A DNA stretch of 64,000 bases from Aphelocoma coerulescens (lineage: Eukaryota; Chordata; Aves; Passeriformes; Corvidae). Below the pieces are notes generated by a model. The model ran no database searches. It saw nothing but the letters and a program-made list of their open reading frames with translations, and was not told the DNA's origin. Location of the stretch: NCBI RefSeq assembly GCF_041296385.1, contig NC_091014.1, positions 17,149,578 through 17,213,577 on the forward strand, read 5' to 3'. Both the position numbers and the translations under genes were made by a program. Below are positions 1 through 12,240 of this stretch, piece after piece; positions within the stretch are counted from its first letter, which is position 1; each line of letters starts with the position of its first letter.

Positions 1-3000
1 AAAATCCTCCTTGCTGTACTCAAATAAACTTAGTCAGCCTTGGATCAAGGTGGCTTAAGGGACCTACATAGTTTTAATGCCTCTGTCATGTTTTTTCTTT
101 ATTTTTTATTGAGGCTGTCATACTTGGGTTCTATAGGATCTTTCTCCATATGTGAACATACAGACATTCCCCATTGTGTCCACAGGGCTAAAGTACTTAT
201 AAAAACTAATATAACTTTAATTCCTGTGGTTACTTGATGTCTTTCCTTTTATGATCCTCCTTTATGTCTTCTACTCTTCTTTTGTGCTCGGTGACTAATT
301 TTTCAGCATTTTGCAGCACAAGCGTTAAGTGATTTTTACCCCATACAATCAGATATTTAATTCTGTAAAAACCCATCACATATTTCAACATTGCACCTCA
401 ATAAGCATTAGAAAAAACCCATTTAATTGTTGTGTAAAAACTAGGCTTCCTCAGACCTGGATAACTCCTGATGTGATCTTTGGCAAGATGTGGTGATTAA
501 CCCAATGATTACAATAGCAAATTCAAGTAACATCATGTACAGACAACTTCCCAGGAACAGTCAATATCTTGTTTTTAAAATGACTGACATGGATTTTTAC
601 AGAACAACTTTCTTTTTGCTGTGTGAAATGAAAATTCTTTACTGCTCGGGAATGAAGGACACCAAAGCCCACCTCTGAGGCATCTGCATGATATCCTGCC
701 CTTAAATTCAGGGAGATCCTCTTTCTTCCTGTTCTTTGGTTGGCTCTTCTTGCTTCAGGGAGCATATTTTATTTTTAGTAATTGAGAGTTTTTCTGGCTA
801 GTGATTTGGATAATTGAGATGACTCTGTATATATTAATATTTACCAGGTGCTCACAGTAATCTTTCTTCCATGACTACTTCTGTATTTCCCCATTATTTA
901 TAAGACATACATCACTAGTCTTTCATTCAGCAACATGACAGCTTCAAATCCTTCTGAGGCTCAATTGAATGAAAGGTTGTTATTCTTGTCAGTCTGTACG
1001 GGCTTTCTCAAATGTGCAAACAGTGCATGGCCCTGTCGTATTTCTTACCTCTGCAATGAAATTTCTTTCTTCCTGTACTCCAGGGGTTAATTTTCTTAAG
1101 TGAACAGTGGCAAATGTGCAGTATAAGGGTTCATGCTTTGAGAATTTGGATTATTAAATCAATTCTTAACTTTCTCCTGTAAAGTCACTTTTCTAATGCT
1201 GAAAACCATTGGGGTTTTTTTCATAAAATTCATGTAATCGAATAGCTCTTGTAGTTTTCATGTTTGTTTTATAGTCCAGCTTTTTTGATGCTACTTCATG
1301 GAGAACCACATCTTACCCCTTCAGAGGCTTCTTCAACAGTACCAAGTAACTTTCACTGTTGCACTCTGTAATCTACGGTGCTGTTTTCCTGCTGACGCAT
1401 TTGCCTGCTAAGAAAATAATTGCTGAGGGACTGCAGAGAAATCAAATGTATCTATTTAAAGCATGCTAAAGTCTATATAACAAGTCTATCATAATGTTTC
1501 CTGCTGGACAATGTTCTATTCTTATTTTCTTACAAGGAGATGTTTTCAATACAGACAAAATCCTCTCAGAGGCTAGAAGGGTAGCTGTTTATTTAAAAAA
1601 ATCATAAATGTAGAATTTGCTTCTGTACAAAAGTCTTTGTCTTGGTTATCTTTTAAATGGGGTTCAAATGACACAGGCACATAGATAAATATGTTTATTG
1701 TAGTTCATAAGGAAGGGAGCAGCAATTTCTATATTGCTGGCTTGTTTACAAGTGCTTTTGTAGACTGAGTAATCACTCACTAGATGAGTTTATCCTCTTG
1801 AGCTCTACGTTTGTAGTACAAAGCATGACACTGGGCCACACTGTTCCTGAAGCCATCATCCTTTCCATCCATGCTTCTTTCCATGGCATAACACTTGATG
1901 AAGCTAACCCTGCACTACTCATTTGATGAAGGAAACTTGGTAAGATTTCCATAATCTTTGAAACTGCAGAGGTGAGGCACAGGAACTTGCTCCCATTTCT
2001 GTGACTATTTTCCTGCATGAAAAAATTGTTTTCTCACCTACAGTAGAGATCTGAGGACACTGAGCTGAATTGGTAAAATATGTTTACCTTAATGAGACAG
2101 GTAAGACTTGCGAGTTTAACTTTGCTGAACTGTTGCAGTAGCCCTTTGTAGCAGAAGGAAAGTGTTACTGGCTTTATGAGCAAGCCTCAAATGTGTTTTA
2201 CTGAAATACATTGAAGGTTCTTCCTATATTTTTGTGAAAATTCAGTAACACATTCTATCCCATTTCATTCAAGCTTGCTATAAACATGAAAGTAAAAGTC
2301 AACTTATTTATAGTCTTATTGGCACTTTGGAGAAGAAATGAATGAAAATTTCCATGTCCTGTGAATCCCTTGACAACAGTAAAATATGTACGGAATTTAG
2401 CAGGATCACCATCAATATCAAGTTTTTTGTTTCCCATTTTACACTTTCTAGTACCTCTGGTTGCTAAAGTAGTGGTCATCTATTCTGTGTTTTGTGAAGA
2501 GCTCTACCACTCTCAAGAGAGAGTAGTTTCACTTGCAAATGGTTTCATTTGCATTCAGTCCTAGACATTTCTTTTGACGTCACAATCTTCTAGACTTCCG
2601 TGATTCACATATGTCAAGCTAGATTCCTCTCTTTGTTCACCTAGTGGAATGTTTGTCTAGTCTTTGTAGCCCGTCTTCAACTTTTGATCTCTGTGGTTGA
2701 ATTCATGTCCCTGATTTCAGAGCCACATTGATATTTTACTGATAGCTCTAGGAAAGCGACTCGTGTGTCTTTGGTAGGAGAAATCATTTAAGAAATAAAT
2801 GTCTGCAGCTCATAGATTTTTATGAATGTCAGATTTTGTTGGGATAATATGCACACAGTAAATGCAGTCACTTTGTATGTGTACCCTATTCCATGACATG
2901 TAAATTTAATAAGGCAAAAAAATTAGCTTTGCTTTACCAGTGAACATTATTACACATTTGCATGGCTGGGAGATCAGAGAAGTTCTATTAAGACTCATAT

Positions 3001-6000
3001 AATTATGATGAAGATTTTTTAAACTTGCTGTTTGTTTAAAGTGTTCATCAGATTGTTTGATACCATTTTGGTTTATTTCTTGCATTTAGGCTGAATAAAT
3101 ATTTTCAATAGCATAGATAATATGGCAAATTCTTACTTGCAACATTAGAAAATATTAACTTTAATTTAGTTTGAATCTAATGTCTCCTGAACTAGAGTCA
3201 CGTAGTTTTAGCCTTGCTGTATGAATTTGTTCGCTTTCTACTTTAGGATATTCAATTTTCACAAAAGTCCACTGTTTTTAATAATTATTATAAAAAGATG
3301 ACAGTTTGTGTTAGAAATGAAAAAATCGTCCTCAAAAAAATGAGTGCAGCTGAGTAGGCAAAGATTTGGTTCTCCTTTTAGAGGCATTCCTGGTCTGATA
3401 ATTATTGCTGACATAACTCATGGACAGAATCATGTACCATCTTGAAAAGTACAGGTATTACATTTATGCATGTATGAAATATTGCTAGAACTAGGACTAG
3501 AAGTATGAGAAGGGAAGGAGCCATAGCACCCAATTTTAGACACTAGGAGTTAGCTATCAAGTGAAAATTGATCATTCTAGAATTCCTCTGTAGGGCAATT
3601 AATTTTACTTATACTTAGGTCTTATTATGAGATGACCTTTAGGAAGTGCTTACTTCTTTCTAGTAAGTACAAAAGAAGCCTAGTTTGATGAAAACCATTT
3701 AATTAGGGCAGATGAATCTCATTATCTTAGCACTAGATGATACTAATGACTTCCAGTATTCAAAAGTAGCCCTTACTTCAACAGAAATATGTGAACTAGA
3801 AAAGAAAAATACTTTTAATCATGAAAACATCAGTTCTTTTGAATGAGATAAGATAAATACTGGGAAAGAGTTCTCCCTAGCTCCTGTGTTCTTACAATAA
3901 GGTTTGTTTCCTCCAGCACTGAAAAATCATCAATTTAAGTTCATCCAAACACATTTGTGTCTCCCTTGGAAAGACTCTTTCCAGCTGTGCTGGGGTGAGG
4001 ACATGCTCCCTGCAGAGCTGGATTCTCTGCTCTTCATAGGAGTTTCCCATTGCCCACATGAACTGTAGGAACCCTGCTACATCCCTGCACACCTCATCCT
4101 TCACTGCAGATGGGTCTCCAAGCTGAGCATACACAGACGTTTTTGGGAAAGCACAATCTCCTGTCCCACCATTTTTTTCTGAAGTGGTTTACCCTGACCC
4201 AGACAGAAATAGCCAGAGTAATAAGTCAGCCTTCCCCTCCACTGTCCAGTTGCAGTCTTTTAGCCCAGCTTGCAAGCTACAGGCTCCAACACAGTAAACT
4301 GTGGAACACCAAATCCTTTAAAATCTCACCAGAAAATGGTCTCCAAGAAGTTAACCTATAAGTTTCACAGGGAATTTCCCATCTCCATTCTATCATTTCC
4401 AACTTACCACTGGCACAATTCTGATTTTTATGGCTAATGCAGATTACCATGAATAAGGTTTCATAATCATGTTAGAATTGAACGATAGAGCTGCACAGGC
4501 TGGAACTCCTGCTATTCATCACCTTTATATTGTTGGGATGTGTGTGGAAAGAAACAGGGTATACTTCAGAGTTTTGGGATTTCCAGAATTAAAACACTTA
4601 AAGTGAACAGTACTTAAAATTTGATATGCCCTACTCACAATACTTATTATCTTCTTTCACCATCTGCTTACAATTGCTCTGCATGAATCCTGAGGTGCCT
4701 GCCTCCGGCTTCCACTCCTAGGGGTCAGACTGCGTTATCTCAGAAATTTCATGTTCTGAAGTACCCAAGAGATCTCACCCTTCAGCACAATGATCAGAAA
4801 TAAAAGAGCTTTTCTCTCCCAGCTGGCTTGGTGCCCTGCTTATTTAAGCAGATATATTAGAGATGGACCATAGCACTGCCTTCCTTTCTTCTGCCCTGCT
4901 TAAAAAGGACAACAGTGAGCTGTCTCAGCTCTTTGACAAAACAAGTGCAGGTGCTAGTCATGAAAATCACCTTCCTCGGTGGATCAATTTTCTCTCCCTA
5001 TTCTCTCTCATTCTACAACCCTCCTAAGCACTTGACAGTATGTGGTTGAGTGTTCATCTGTGGGCCGAGATTCCTAAAATTCTTGTCAAGCTCAGTATCT
5101 TTCACTGGATCTAATGCTGAGTATTTGTCTGCATTACATCTTGCATTACCCCTATCAAGCTTCAGCCCGTTTTGGTGCTTTCTTTGGGTATTTGAGATGG
5201 AACAGATGTAACAGATGATTCAGCTACTCTTTTGACTATGTACTCAATGTATTAGTTTTGCTTTAGATGAATGCACAATATTTTAACAACTTCTTTGGAG
5301 AGACTATTTAAAAGCTAGATGTATTTCACAGTTAGGAAGACAGAATAGGTGAAGTTTTCTTTTTCATGTTGTACAGGAACTAATTGTATACTACTATGAT
5401 TTTATTGCTAATTAAAATTCAAATAAGAATATAGATATCCCCTGAAAATTTTACTTGAGTTTTTTTATTCCTTGAAATGGCAGGTATTATGAAGATGTAA
5501 ATTGAATTCCCCAAATTTTACATTCACATTGTTACCAAAGACATTGGCTTCTATTTCCAAAAAAAAGTGAACAGTTCTGTTGTTTATCACACAAAAATGA
5601 ATCCTGTTTAATAGTTGAATGACCCTTTCATCACATCCTGTGTTCCATTTTTGAATCCTAGCAAGGGAAATGGTAATTGAGGAACATCTTATGGAGGCAC
5701 TTTTATCTTCCCTTAATATTCTTTTTTCCTTGTGATAGTCTGGCTTCTCCTTTTAATTTTATGCCAAAAAAAGATTATTAAAATATTTCAACGTAAGACA
5801 GTAGACTACCAGTAAAGACTGATAACAACATCTATCTAGGATGAGTTAAGTTCACGACTAATAGTCAAAATAGCAATTATGTAGAAAGCAGCATTGAAAC
5901 CGGCATTGTAAACTCACAGAAATCAGTACTGCACACACAAAAATCAGTGTAACTATACCAGATGAAGTGTTTCTTTGAAGTTTTCCAGGTGGCTTGGTGT

Positions 6001-6707
6001 CTTCAAACACAGAAGCTGATTTTTGTTGACAGAAATAGGTATTTTGCTGTGAAATGTGTTCAGATTTTAATGTAGCAATGGTACATTTAACCTGGAGCAA
6101 ATATGTGAAAATGTCATCCAGGACAATTACTTTCCAAGCAGAAGAAAATGCACTTTTTGCATGTAGCATTTCTGAAAGTTATAAACTATGGTTCCTCACC
6201 GGCTTACAATGGGAGTTAAATAAACAACTATCAAAACCACAATAAAATTATCATATCCAAAGTGGAAAATAATTTTAACATTTTTTGTTTGCTAATAATT
6301 TTCCAATCACAGATATAGGGGTTGGTAAATAAATGTTGCAATAATTTATGTAAATGAAGAAAAATGAGCTTACTAGTTTACTGTTTCTACAGCTCCCAAT
6401 TTGTCACTTGCCAGAAATGTGCCTACAGTTCTGATAAGTAGCAATGAGTCTAGAATTTCCACAAATTCAGAATGTGTATTTCTCCTCCATTTTTTTCCAT
6501 TGAAGAAACTGGAACTTCACAAAGTGATGTTAACTCTACTGGAATTTATGAAGTTATTTTCCTCCAAGGTGACTAATTAGAATTACAGTTAAATCCTACA
6601 TGGGTTCGTTCACCTTGCATAGATGCATGTGTCTTTCTACTGGCCCCCAGGGGGAGATAAGGGTGACTGAGGTCTCAGTAGAGACTGGAACAGGATTTAT
6701 TTAATTT
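1..6707. other. Unique AT-rich DNA, no gene recognised
   Basis: No open frame here has a recognisable domain or a convincing exon structure, and I see no LINE or LTR similarity. Short frames are spread over all six phases, as expected for AT-rich non-coding DNA. Intron or intergenic sequence is the simplest reading. One minus-strand frame at 3892-4134 is listed separately because its composition looks protein-like. Confidence 0.6.
3892..4134 (-). other. Unidentified open frame, possible exon or relic
   Basis: An open frame of 80 codons on the minus strand ending in TAA. The first codon is GTG, so there is no normal eukaryotic start. The frame stays open further upstream to about 4193, where a TAA occurs, and an AG preceded by a modest pyrimidine-rich stretch could act as a splice acceptor. 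The translation is rich in Glu, Gln, Leu and Cys (for example CREHVLTPAQLERVF), which is less biased than typical chance frames in AT-rich DNA. I do not recognise the family. Chance, a 3'-terminal exon and an old transposon or retrogene piece are all possible. Confidence 0.15.
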
Positions 6708-6861
6708 CCATACCATACCATACCATACCATACCATACCATACCATACCATACCATACCATACCATACCATACCATACCATACCATACCATACCATACCA
6801 TACCATACCATCCCATCCCATCCCATCCCATCCCATACCATACCATACCATACCATACCAT
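6708..6861. repeat. Pentanucleotide array (CCATA)n with a nested CCCAT block
   Basis: About 30 nearly perfect tandem 5-bp units. Most are CCATA, but 6811-6834 is a block of about five CCCAT units bounded on both sides by CCATA units. The open frames across it on the minus strand (repeating Trp-Tyr-Gly-Met-Val) are by-products of the repeat and not proteins. The homogeneity points to recent expansion and probable length polymorphism. Confidence 0.95.
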
Positions 6862-9800
6862 TGCAATTATATCCTTTGCAATGTCAGAAAATCCTTTCCA
6901 GAGTTTGCGGTCCCAGACACACAAAATTAGTCTGAAAGTAAATAAACTGACCACCAGAGATGATTTGCAGAGTATCTATTGAGCACCTGAAATCAACCAT
7001 ATAGATGGGAAGTAAGCCTCAGCTTTTCCAGAGCCTGCTCTTTTGTTGACGAATAAAGTAGCCAGTGCTCATTTACACAGTTCACACCTCCAAATTTAGG
7101 CTTATTCCTTACTTATGCTGTATTAAAATTCAATGTCTATTGATGCTTTTTTCCATGCTATGAATTTCATCTCTGTAACTATGGGTCATAGCACATAGAG
7201 AAATGGAAAGGCCTAAATTCCATTGTGCAATGGAAAGTCAAAGTACCTTTTCCCCAGAAGTCCAACATCATTTAACTATGGATCAGTTGTAAGACAAAAA
7301 AGCTATCTCGCATAAGATGCCCTCATTTCCAGAATTCAACATTTTCAGTACTGTGAGCTGTTTGCAAATCTGAAGATCAAGAGTCCAGTTGCTCAATAAG
7401 GTATAACATTGGTGCTGTAAGCACTCCTTTGCCATGTGGTAGTTCTATATGCACTGCATAGGTATTGACATTGTAAAGCATGCTGTCATTTATTCTCAGT
7501 CATTTTCTGGGTTTTTTTTTCACAGCTGAAGCATATAACACATCTGGAATATGTCCTAACATCAGTGCATGAGTCTGTCTGCTAGTTATACATACAGAGT
7601 GTTCAGAATATGTAAATTGTTAATCTTTTCTATTCTTTGAATGAAGGCACTAACCACTATTAAGTATTCAATACTCATGGCAAATACATCCATAATTCAG
7701 CATTATTCCATCTACTTAAAACTACTGCATATATTTGTAGTATCTCAAATTCTATTACTGCCTCTGTTCCATAGGAGAACAGATTTTCTCATAATCCATG
7801 GAGACTGTATGGTATTAAGAAGACATTAGTGGTGAGAACAACTTTATTAAGCCTACTAAGTTATGAACATAGTTGTATAGATTCATAATGGAGCTCTTTA
7901 TAATAATCACTTCCACATTAATTTCTATATATCAAACCTACAATTCTAAAGAATCCAAAAGGCATTGCAAGGACCAAGAAAAAAAACACAAAACCCCCCC
8001 ACACGGTTATAAAGCATAACTTTTTAGAAAGTCACATACAAGTTATGAATATGTACAGCAGCAGCAGCAGAAGTATGCATGGGTACATTGGGAGGAAGCT
8101 GGACTCTGTGGAACAGTGCAGCTCCATCCCACCATTCTCTCCCAGCTTTGCTGACAAGCTGCTGCTGTCCTGAAGTGACCAAATCCCACTTTTTTATGTT
8201 TGAGTAAGGGCCCCGAGTGCATCTTCCTTGCCTGGCAGTGCAACCCCCTTCCCTTGGAATGTGGGGGAGGATGCTCCCATGATCCCGCCCTGGTGCCTGG
8301 CTGGGGGTAGTGAGTCCTGACCTGCTGCCTGCCTGCCTAAGGTTACTAAGAGAGATTGTCTCTTCAAAAACAAATGACAGCACCATGTTATTGAGGTTAT
8401 GAGATTATGAGACTAGTCCTGAGCTAAAGGAAAAGTTTTCAGAGCACATTGAATGGCACATTGAAATGAGTTTTCAAAAGATCAACATTGGCCTTTTAGG
8501 TGATTTGATATTCCTTCTTCTTTGAAAGGAAGTCAATATAAATTATTTTTGTACTGTCAGTGTGAATCCTTTTTCATTCATAAAATTATCTTTTTCTATA
8601 TTCCAAGGTAGTAAATGGGTCACATCAGGTGTGGAAGCAAATACGCTAAGATCTGAATTAGCTGTCTGATCTTACTAAGAAGGTAACCCCCAGGAACATG
8701 ACACCAATTGATTTTAGATACCTCATTTTTTTAATGCTATCCATGACACCTCACATCTGAAGTTTCCCATTTTAAATTTTGAAGAAGTTTAATCTCAGAG
8801 AAAGCTTTATTCAATCATTGTGCTTTTAGATGAACAATATGCACTCTTCTCCCTGAAGTTTAATGCAATACAATTTTGTTTTCATGTATTTCTGCTTCAC
8901 CAGTCTAGTCCATTAAGGCATTTTCAGAATCATAAATCAAAATATCTCTACCAACTGTGCATGTATTCCTTAATAAAATCTGGGAATGTCTCTGTGGGGA
9001 CTTTTTTTGTTGTTTCTTTTTTAATCAGTATGTTCTGACTTTTTTTCTGAGTGAGCCTGTTGCAAAATTCCTTGAAGACTGATACCTATAACACTGAAGT
9101 CTTGGCAGTTGTCTCATACTGCTGTATATTTTTTAGTGATTAGGGTTCTGGTTCAACAGTGTCTACCCTATTAAAGACATAAATGAACTACAGTGATGCC
9201 AGAAGGCTTTGATACTCTGTACTTTCCAACATGACAGGCTTAGTATTATTACTTGGAACTCTGCATTCATAATTTTATATTTTCACTGTCAGAACATGAA
9301 ATGTGAATTTGGTAGAAAATTGGGATTTGATTTTTCAAATTATTTGCTGTCTTTGGTGAAATTTAGCCTTATTGCTGCTCTTACAGATGATGATCCTCGA
9401 GTATACTTAAAAGATCTTTAGAGTAGAAACAAAAATGAATCATGGCAATTAAAATCCTCTTCCAGCTACAACAACTCTTTCATACATTCTTCTCTAAAGT
9501 AATGTTTTATATTCATAATACCTTAAAAATTAAGTGCTGAAAGCATATTCAAAAACATTTTCAAAATGCTTTCACTTTTCACCTGTAATTGAGTCATCAA
9601 TATTAGCAACCATCTATGAAACTAATTTGGCTTATTGCATTACTCATCCTCATATGTTAATTATTGATTAACACTCTTACTGACAGTGAAAGGTTCCCTT
9701 TGAAACATAATTACTGCATTGTAAAACTATGCTATGACTGTCTCCAAAATTATCAGTGCCACAAATTTTCTTTATAATTAAAATAACATGTTTAAATTTG

Positions 9801-11903
9801 CATCTGGGCAGCCAGGCAAGTATCTTCATACTATATTCATATGTATTAAAGGACCATTTGTAACAGACAAGGGAATTAAACATCATGATATGGTTTACTT
9901 CTCCAGAAAATTAACTCAGCAGCCAAATGCATTGGCTTTTGCCACCTGCTTAGCTTCCTTCATTGTCTGTATATCCCTTGAAAAGCTATGTTTGTTTGAT
10001 TAAAATGCAGTGTCCCTGGGAAATAAAAAAAAAAGTTTTTCTAGCAACACTCTGTTAGCACCTTACATTAAGTCAATCATAACATGAAAATATATTAATG
10101 TCTACATTAAGCTATTATGTATATTATTAATTTTATATTCTATTTCAAGAGATCATAGCATGTGTAAGTTTGGCTAAAGGTCTTCTTCTAGTCTTGAAGT
10201 AGATTGCTTTCTATATGTTGAGTTTGAAGAGACATGATGCAAAATTTGCATGTTTTTAACAAGCTTGAATGATTACTTCTTAGTAGCCAAAATTCTCTGC
10301 ACACTTGAAAACAGTTTTTGAGCTACTGTAATGGACTCTAAAGAACAACATCTTGTTGGTCACAGCACAGCAGCAGTTTCTTCTCTATCATCTGGGTAAC
10401 TATTCCCAAAATTGCTTATATTGCATCTGGTCATCTGTACTATTGAAATTAATCAGTTTACCTTGTCTGCATCACTGTATTTAAGTCATCAACTTAATTC
10501 AGTTTGTGTTGTATTATCCACAGCATAATGGCTTTAGGGAAGGTACTGTGAAAATAGTGTCAAGTCCACTCCCCAATACGTAATCCAAGTTTAACAAGAG
10601 AAAGTCAAAGACCTAGGCTAGAACTGAGTCAGTTATGGAGCTCAGAATATAGGTTGGAGTGTACCTAAATCTGACTAGATCAAGAGGAAATCTGTGGTTG
10701 TGAAAAGCACATTTAGTAAGCAGTGACAAGCAAGTGGGATAAATGGCTCCTGGGGGGCTGGAGAGAGCTTGAATTGTCGAGGACTCTGTGTAGTCAGTGG
10801 TATCAAGATGTGTTTGTACTGTAGAAGCAGGAGGGGAAGATGTTGAAAATTTAGTTAGGAAATGAGTAAGCCAGTGTGTAAGCATGGGAAGGATGCAGCC
10901 ACTGGGGCAGCCTGAGATGTCAGGGAATGTATGGTTCTCATGATTGGAAGTGCGGTCACAAGGGACTGTTGTAAGCCAGACAAGGTAATTTTTTTATTGT
11001 TTATTTTCTCCCTAAAAAACATGTTTCCACTGCTTTCTTATTTATGTTGCTCTTCATGAATTTCTTCTTTACAAAAGTAGTCAATAGTCAATGATAGAAG
11101 TAGATTGGGGATAATCAATGTGTAGAATTGTCTGATTGTCTTAATCAGAAAATTTTATTGCCCCTTCCTGTCAGCAATTATTCTTTTTCACTCTGTGTGT
11201 CTTCTGTTTTGTGTCCTCCTTAACATCTGGAAATTTCTTAATACATAAATTGCATTTTTCTGTAGTTTTAATATTATTAGACTAATTAGCATCTCCACTT
11301 CTAAGGATCGATAAATCACATTTGATTGTAGTGATATTTCAGATTTTGAAAATCAGAGAGGCAGATGTCAGCAAAGTAGTTTTAAGCCTAGTTTCTTTTG
11401 AGATGTAGGGAATTATGAGATCCAACCAAAGATATTAAACTGAGACATACCATCCCATCTTGTAGTCACTCACAAAAATCTTGTCCTTTCCTTTTTCTCA
11501 GTGTATTCCCCCAAAATTACTGATCTTTTAAAATTTAAAAAAAGTTAGGTGCATGAAACAGTTTCATTAAAGGACTCTGCTTTGTGTAACCATATTCCCA
11601 ACTCAGACAGTGTTAGAGATCCAAACTTCCAAACAATGTACATTCTCACCTGGCAAAATATGTGAATAAGGAGATCTTTGAATTTCTGCAGCTGGTCCAT
11701 GTCTCAGGCTTCCTGTCATCCTCCATCCTGACAATGAATTACTTTTATGCAATTTCCCTATGTGATTTAAAAGCTGTGCAATGTTTATAGAATGGCATAT
11801 GTAGCCCATAAACTGATAATCAGCCCAGGGTGCCAGCTGAAAAACTGTGTTTGTGGTGTTCTGGAGAGAAGGGATTTTTCTGTCCAGCTATAACAGCAAA
11901 AAA
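6862..11903. other. Unique DNA, no gene recognised
   Basis: Nothing resembling an exon or a known repeat family was found. A small (CAG)5 tract lies at about 8056-8070. It sits at the edge of a moderately GC-richer patch (about 8050-8340) where minus-strand frames of up to 120 codons are open. Those translations are low-complexity or compositionally odd and match no family I know. Confidence 0.55.
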
Positions 11904-12240
11904 AATCATAGAATCATAGAATCACAGAATGGCTTGGGATGGTAATGATCTTAAAGGTCATCTAGATCCAACCCCCCTGCCATGGGCAAGGACACCTTCC
12001 ACTAGATCAGGTTGCTCAGAGCTCCATCCTTGAACATTTCCTGGGATGGGGCATTCACAACTTCTCTGCACAACCTGTTCCAGTGTCTCACCACCCTCAC
12101 AGCCAAGTATGTCTTTGTAATACCCAATCTGAAAGTACCCTTATTCAGTCTGAAGCCATTCCCCCTTGTCCTATCAGTATATGCCCTTGTCAAAAATCCC
12201 TCTCCAGCTTTGTTATAGGGCCCCTTTAGGTCAAATATAC
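11904..12240 (-). mobile_element. CR1 LINE, 3'-end fragment
   Basis: The plus strand starts with repeated ATCATAGAAT-type units and continues into the GGCTTGGGATGG and CCATGGGCAAGGACACCTTCC region. It then runs through the typical reverse complement of the avian CR1 3' untranslated region (GTTCCAGTGTCTCACCACCC, CCCTTGTCCTATCA). The terminal 8-bp repeats sit at the left, so the element is on the minus strand. It is severely 5'-truncated, as most CR1 copies are. No target duplication was identified, which is normal for CR1. Confidence 0.93.

Noticed and set aside
5858..6169. 103-codon minus-strand frame with a hydrophobic segment, as a small membrane protein
   Set aside because: AT-rich chance frame; the hydrophobic run is short, the start is unconvincing and no family is recognised.
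6675..6954. Open frames with a Trp-Tyr-Gly-Met-Val repeat protein
   Set aside because: They are direct translations of the pentanucleotide array, which has no stop in these phases.
8024..8386. 120-codon minus-strand frame with a (CAG)n-derived Ala/Cys run
   Set aside because: No recognisable domain; two different phases are open over the same GC-richer patch, which points to composition.
12002..12218. Frames on both strands at about 12.0-12.2 kb
   Set aside because: They fall in the CR1 3' tail and carry no domain.
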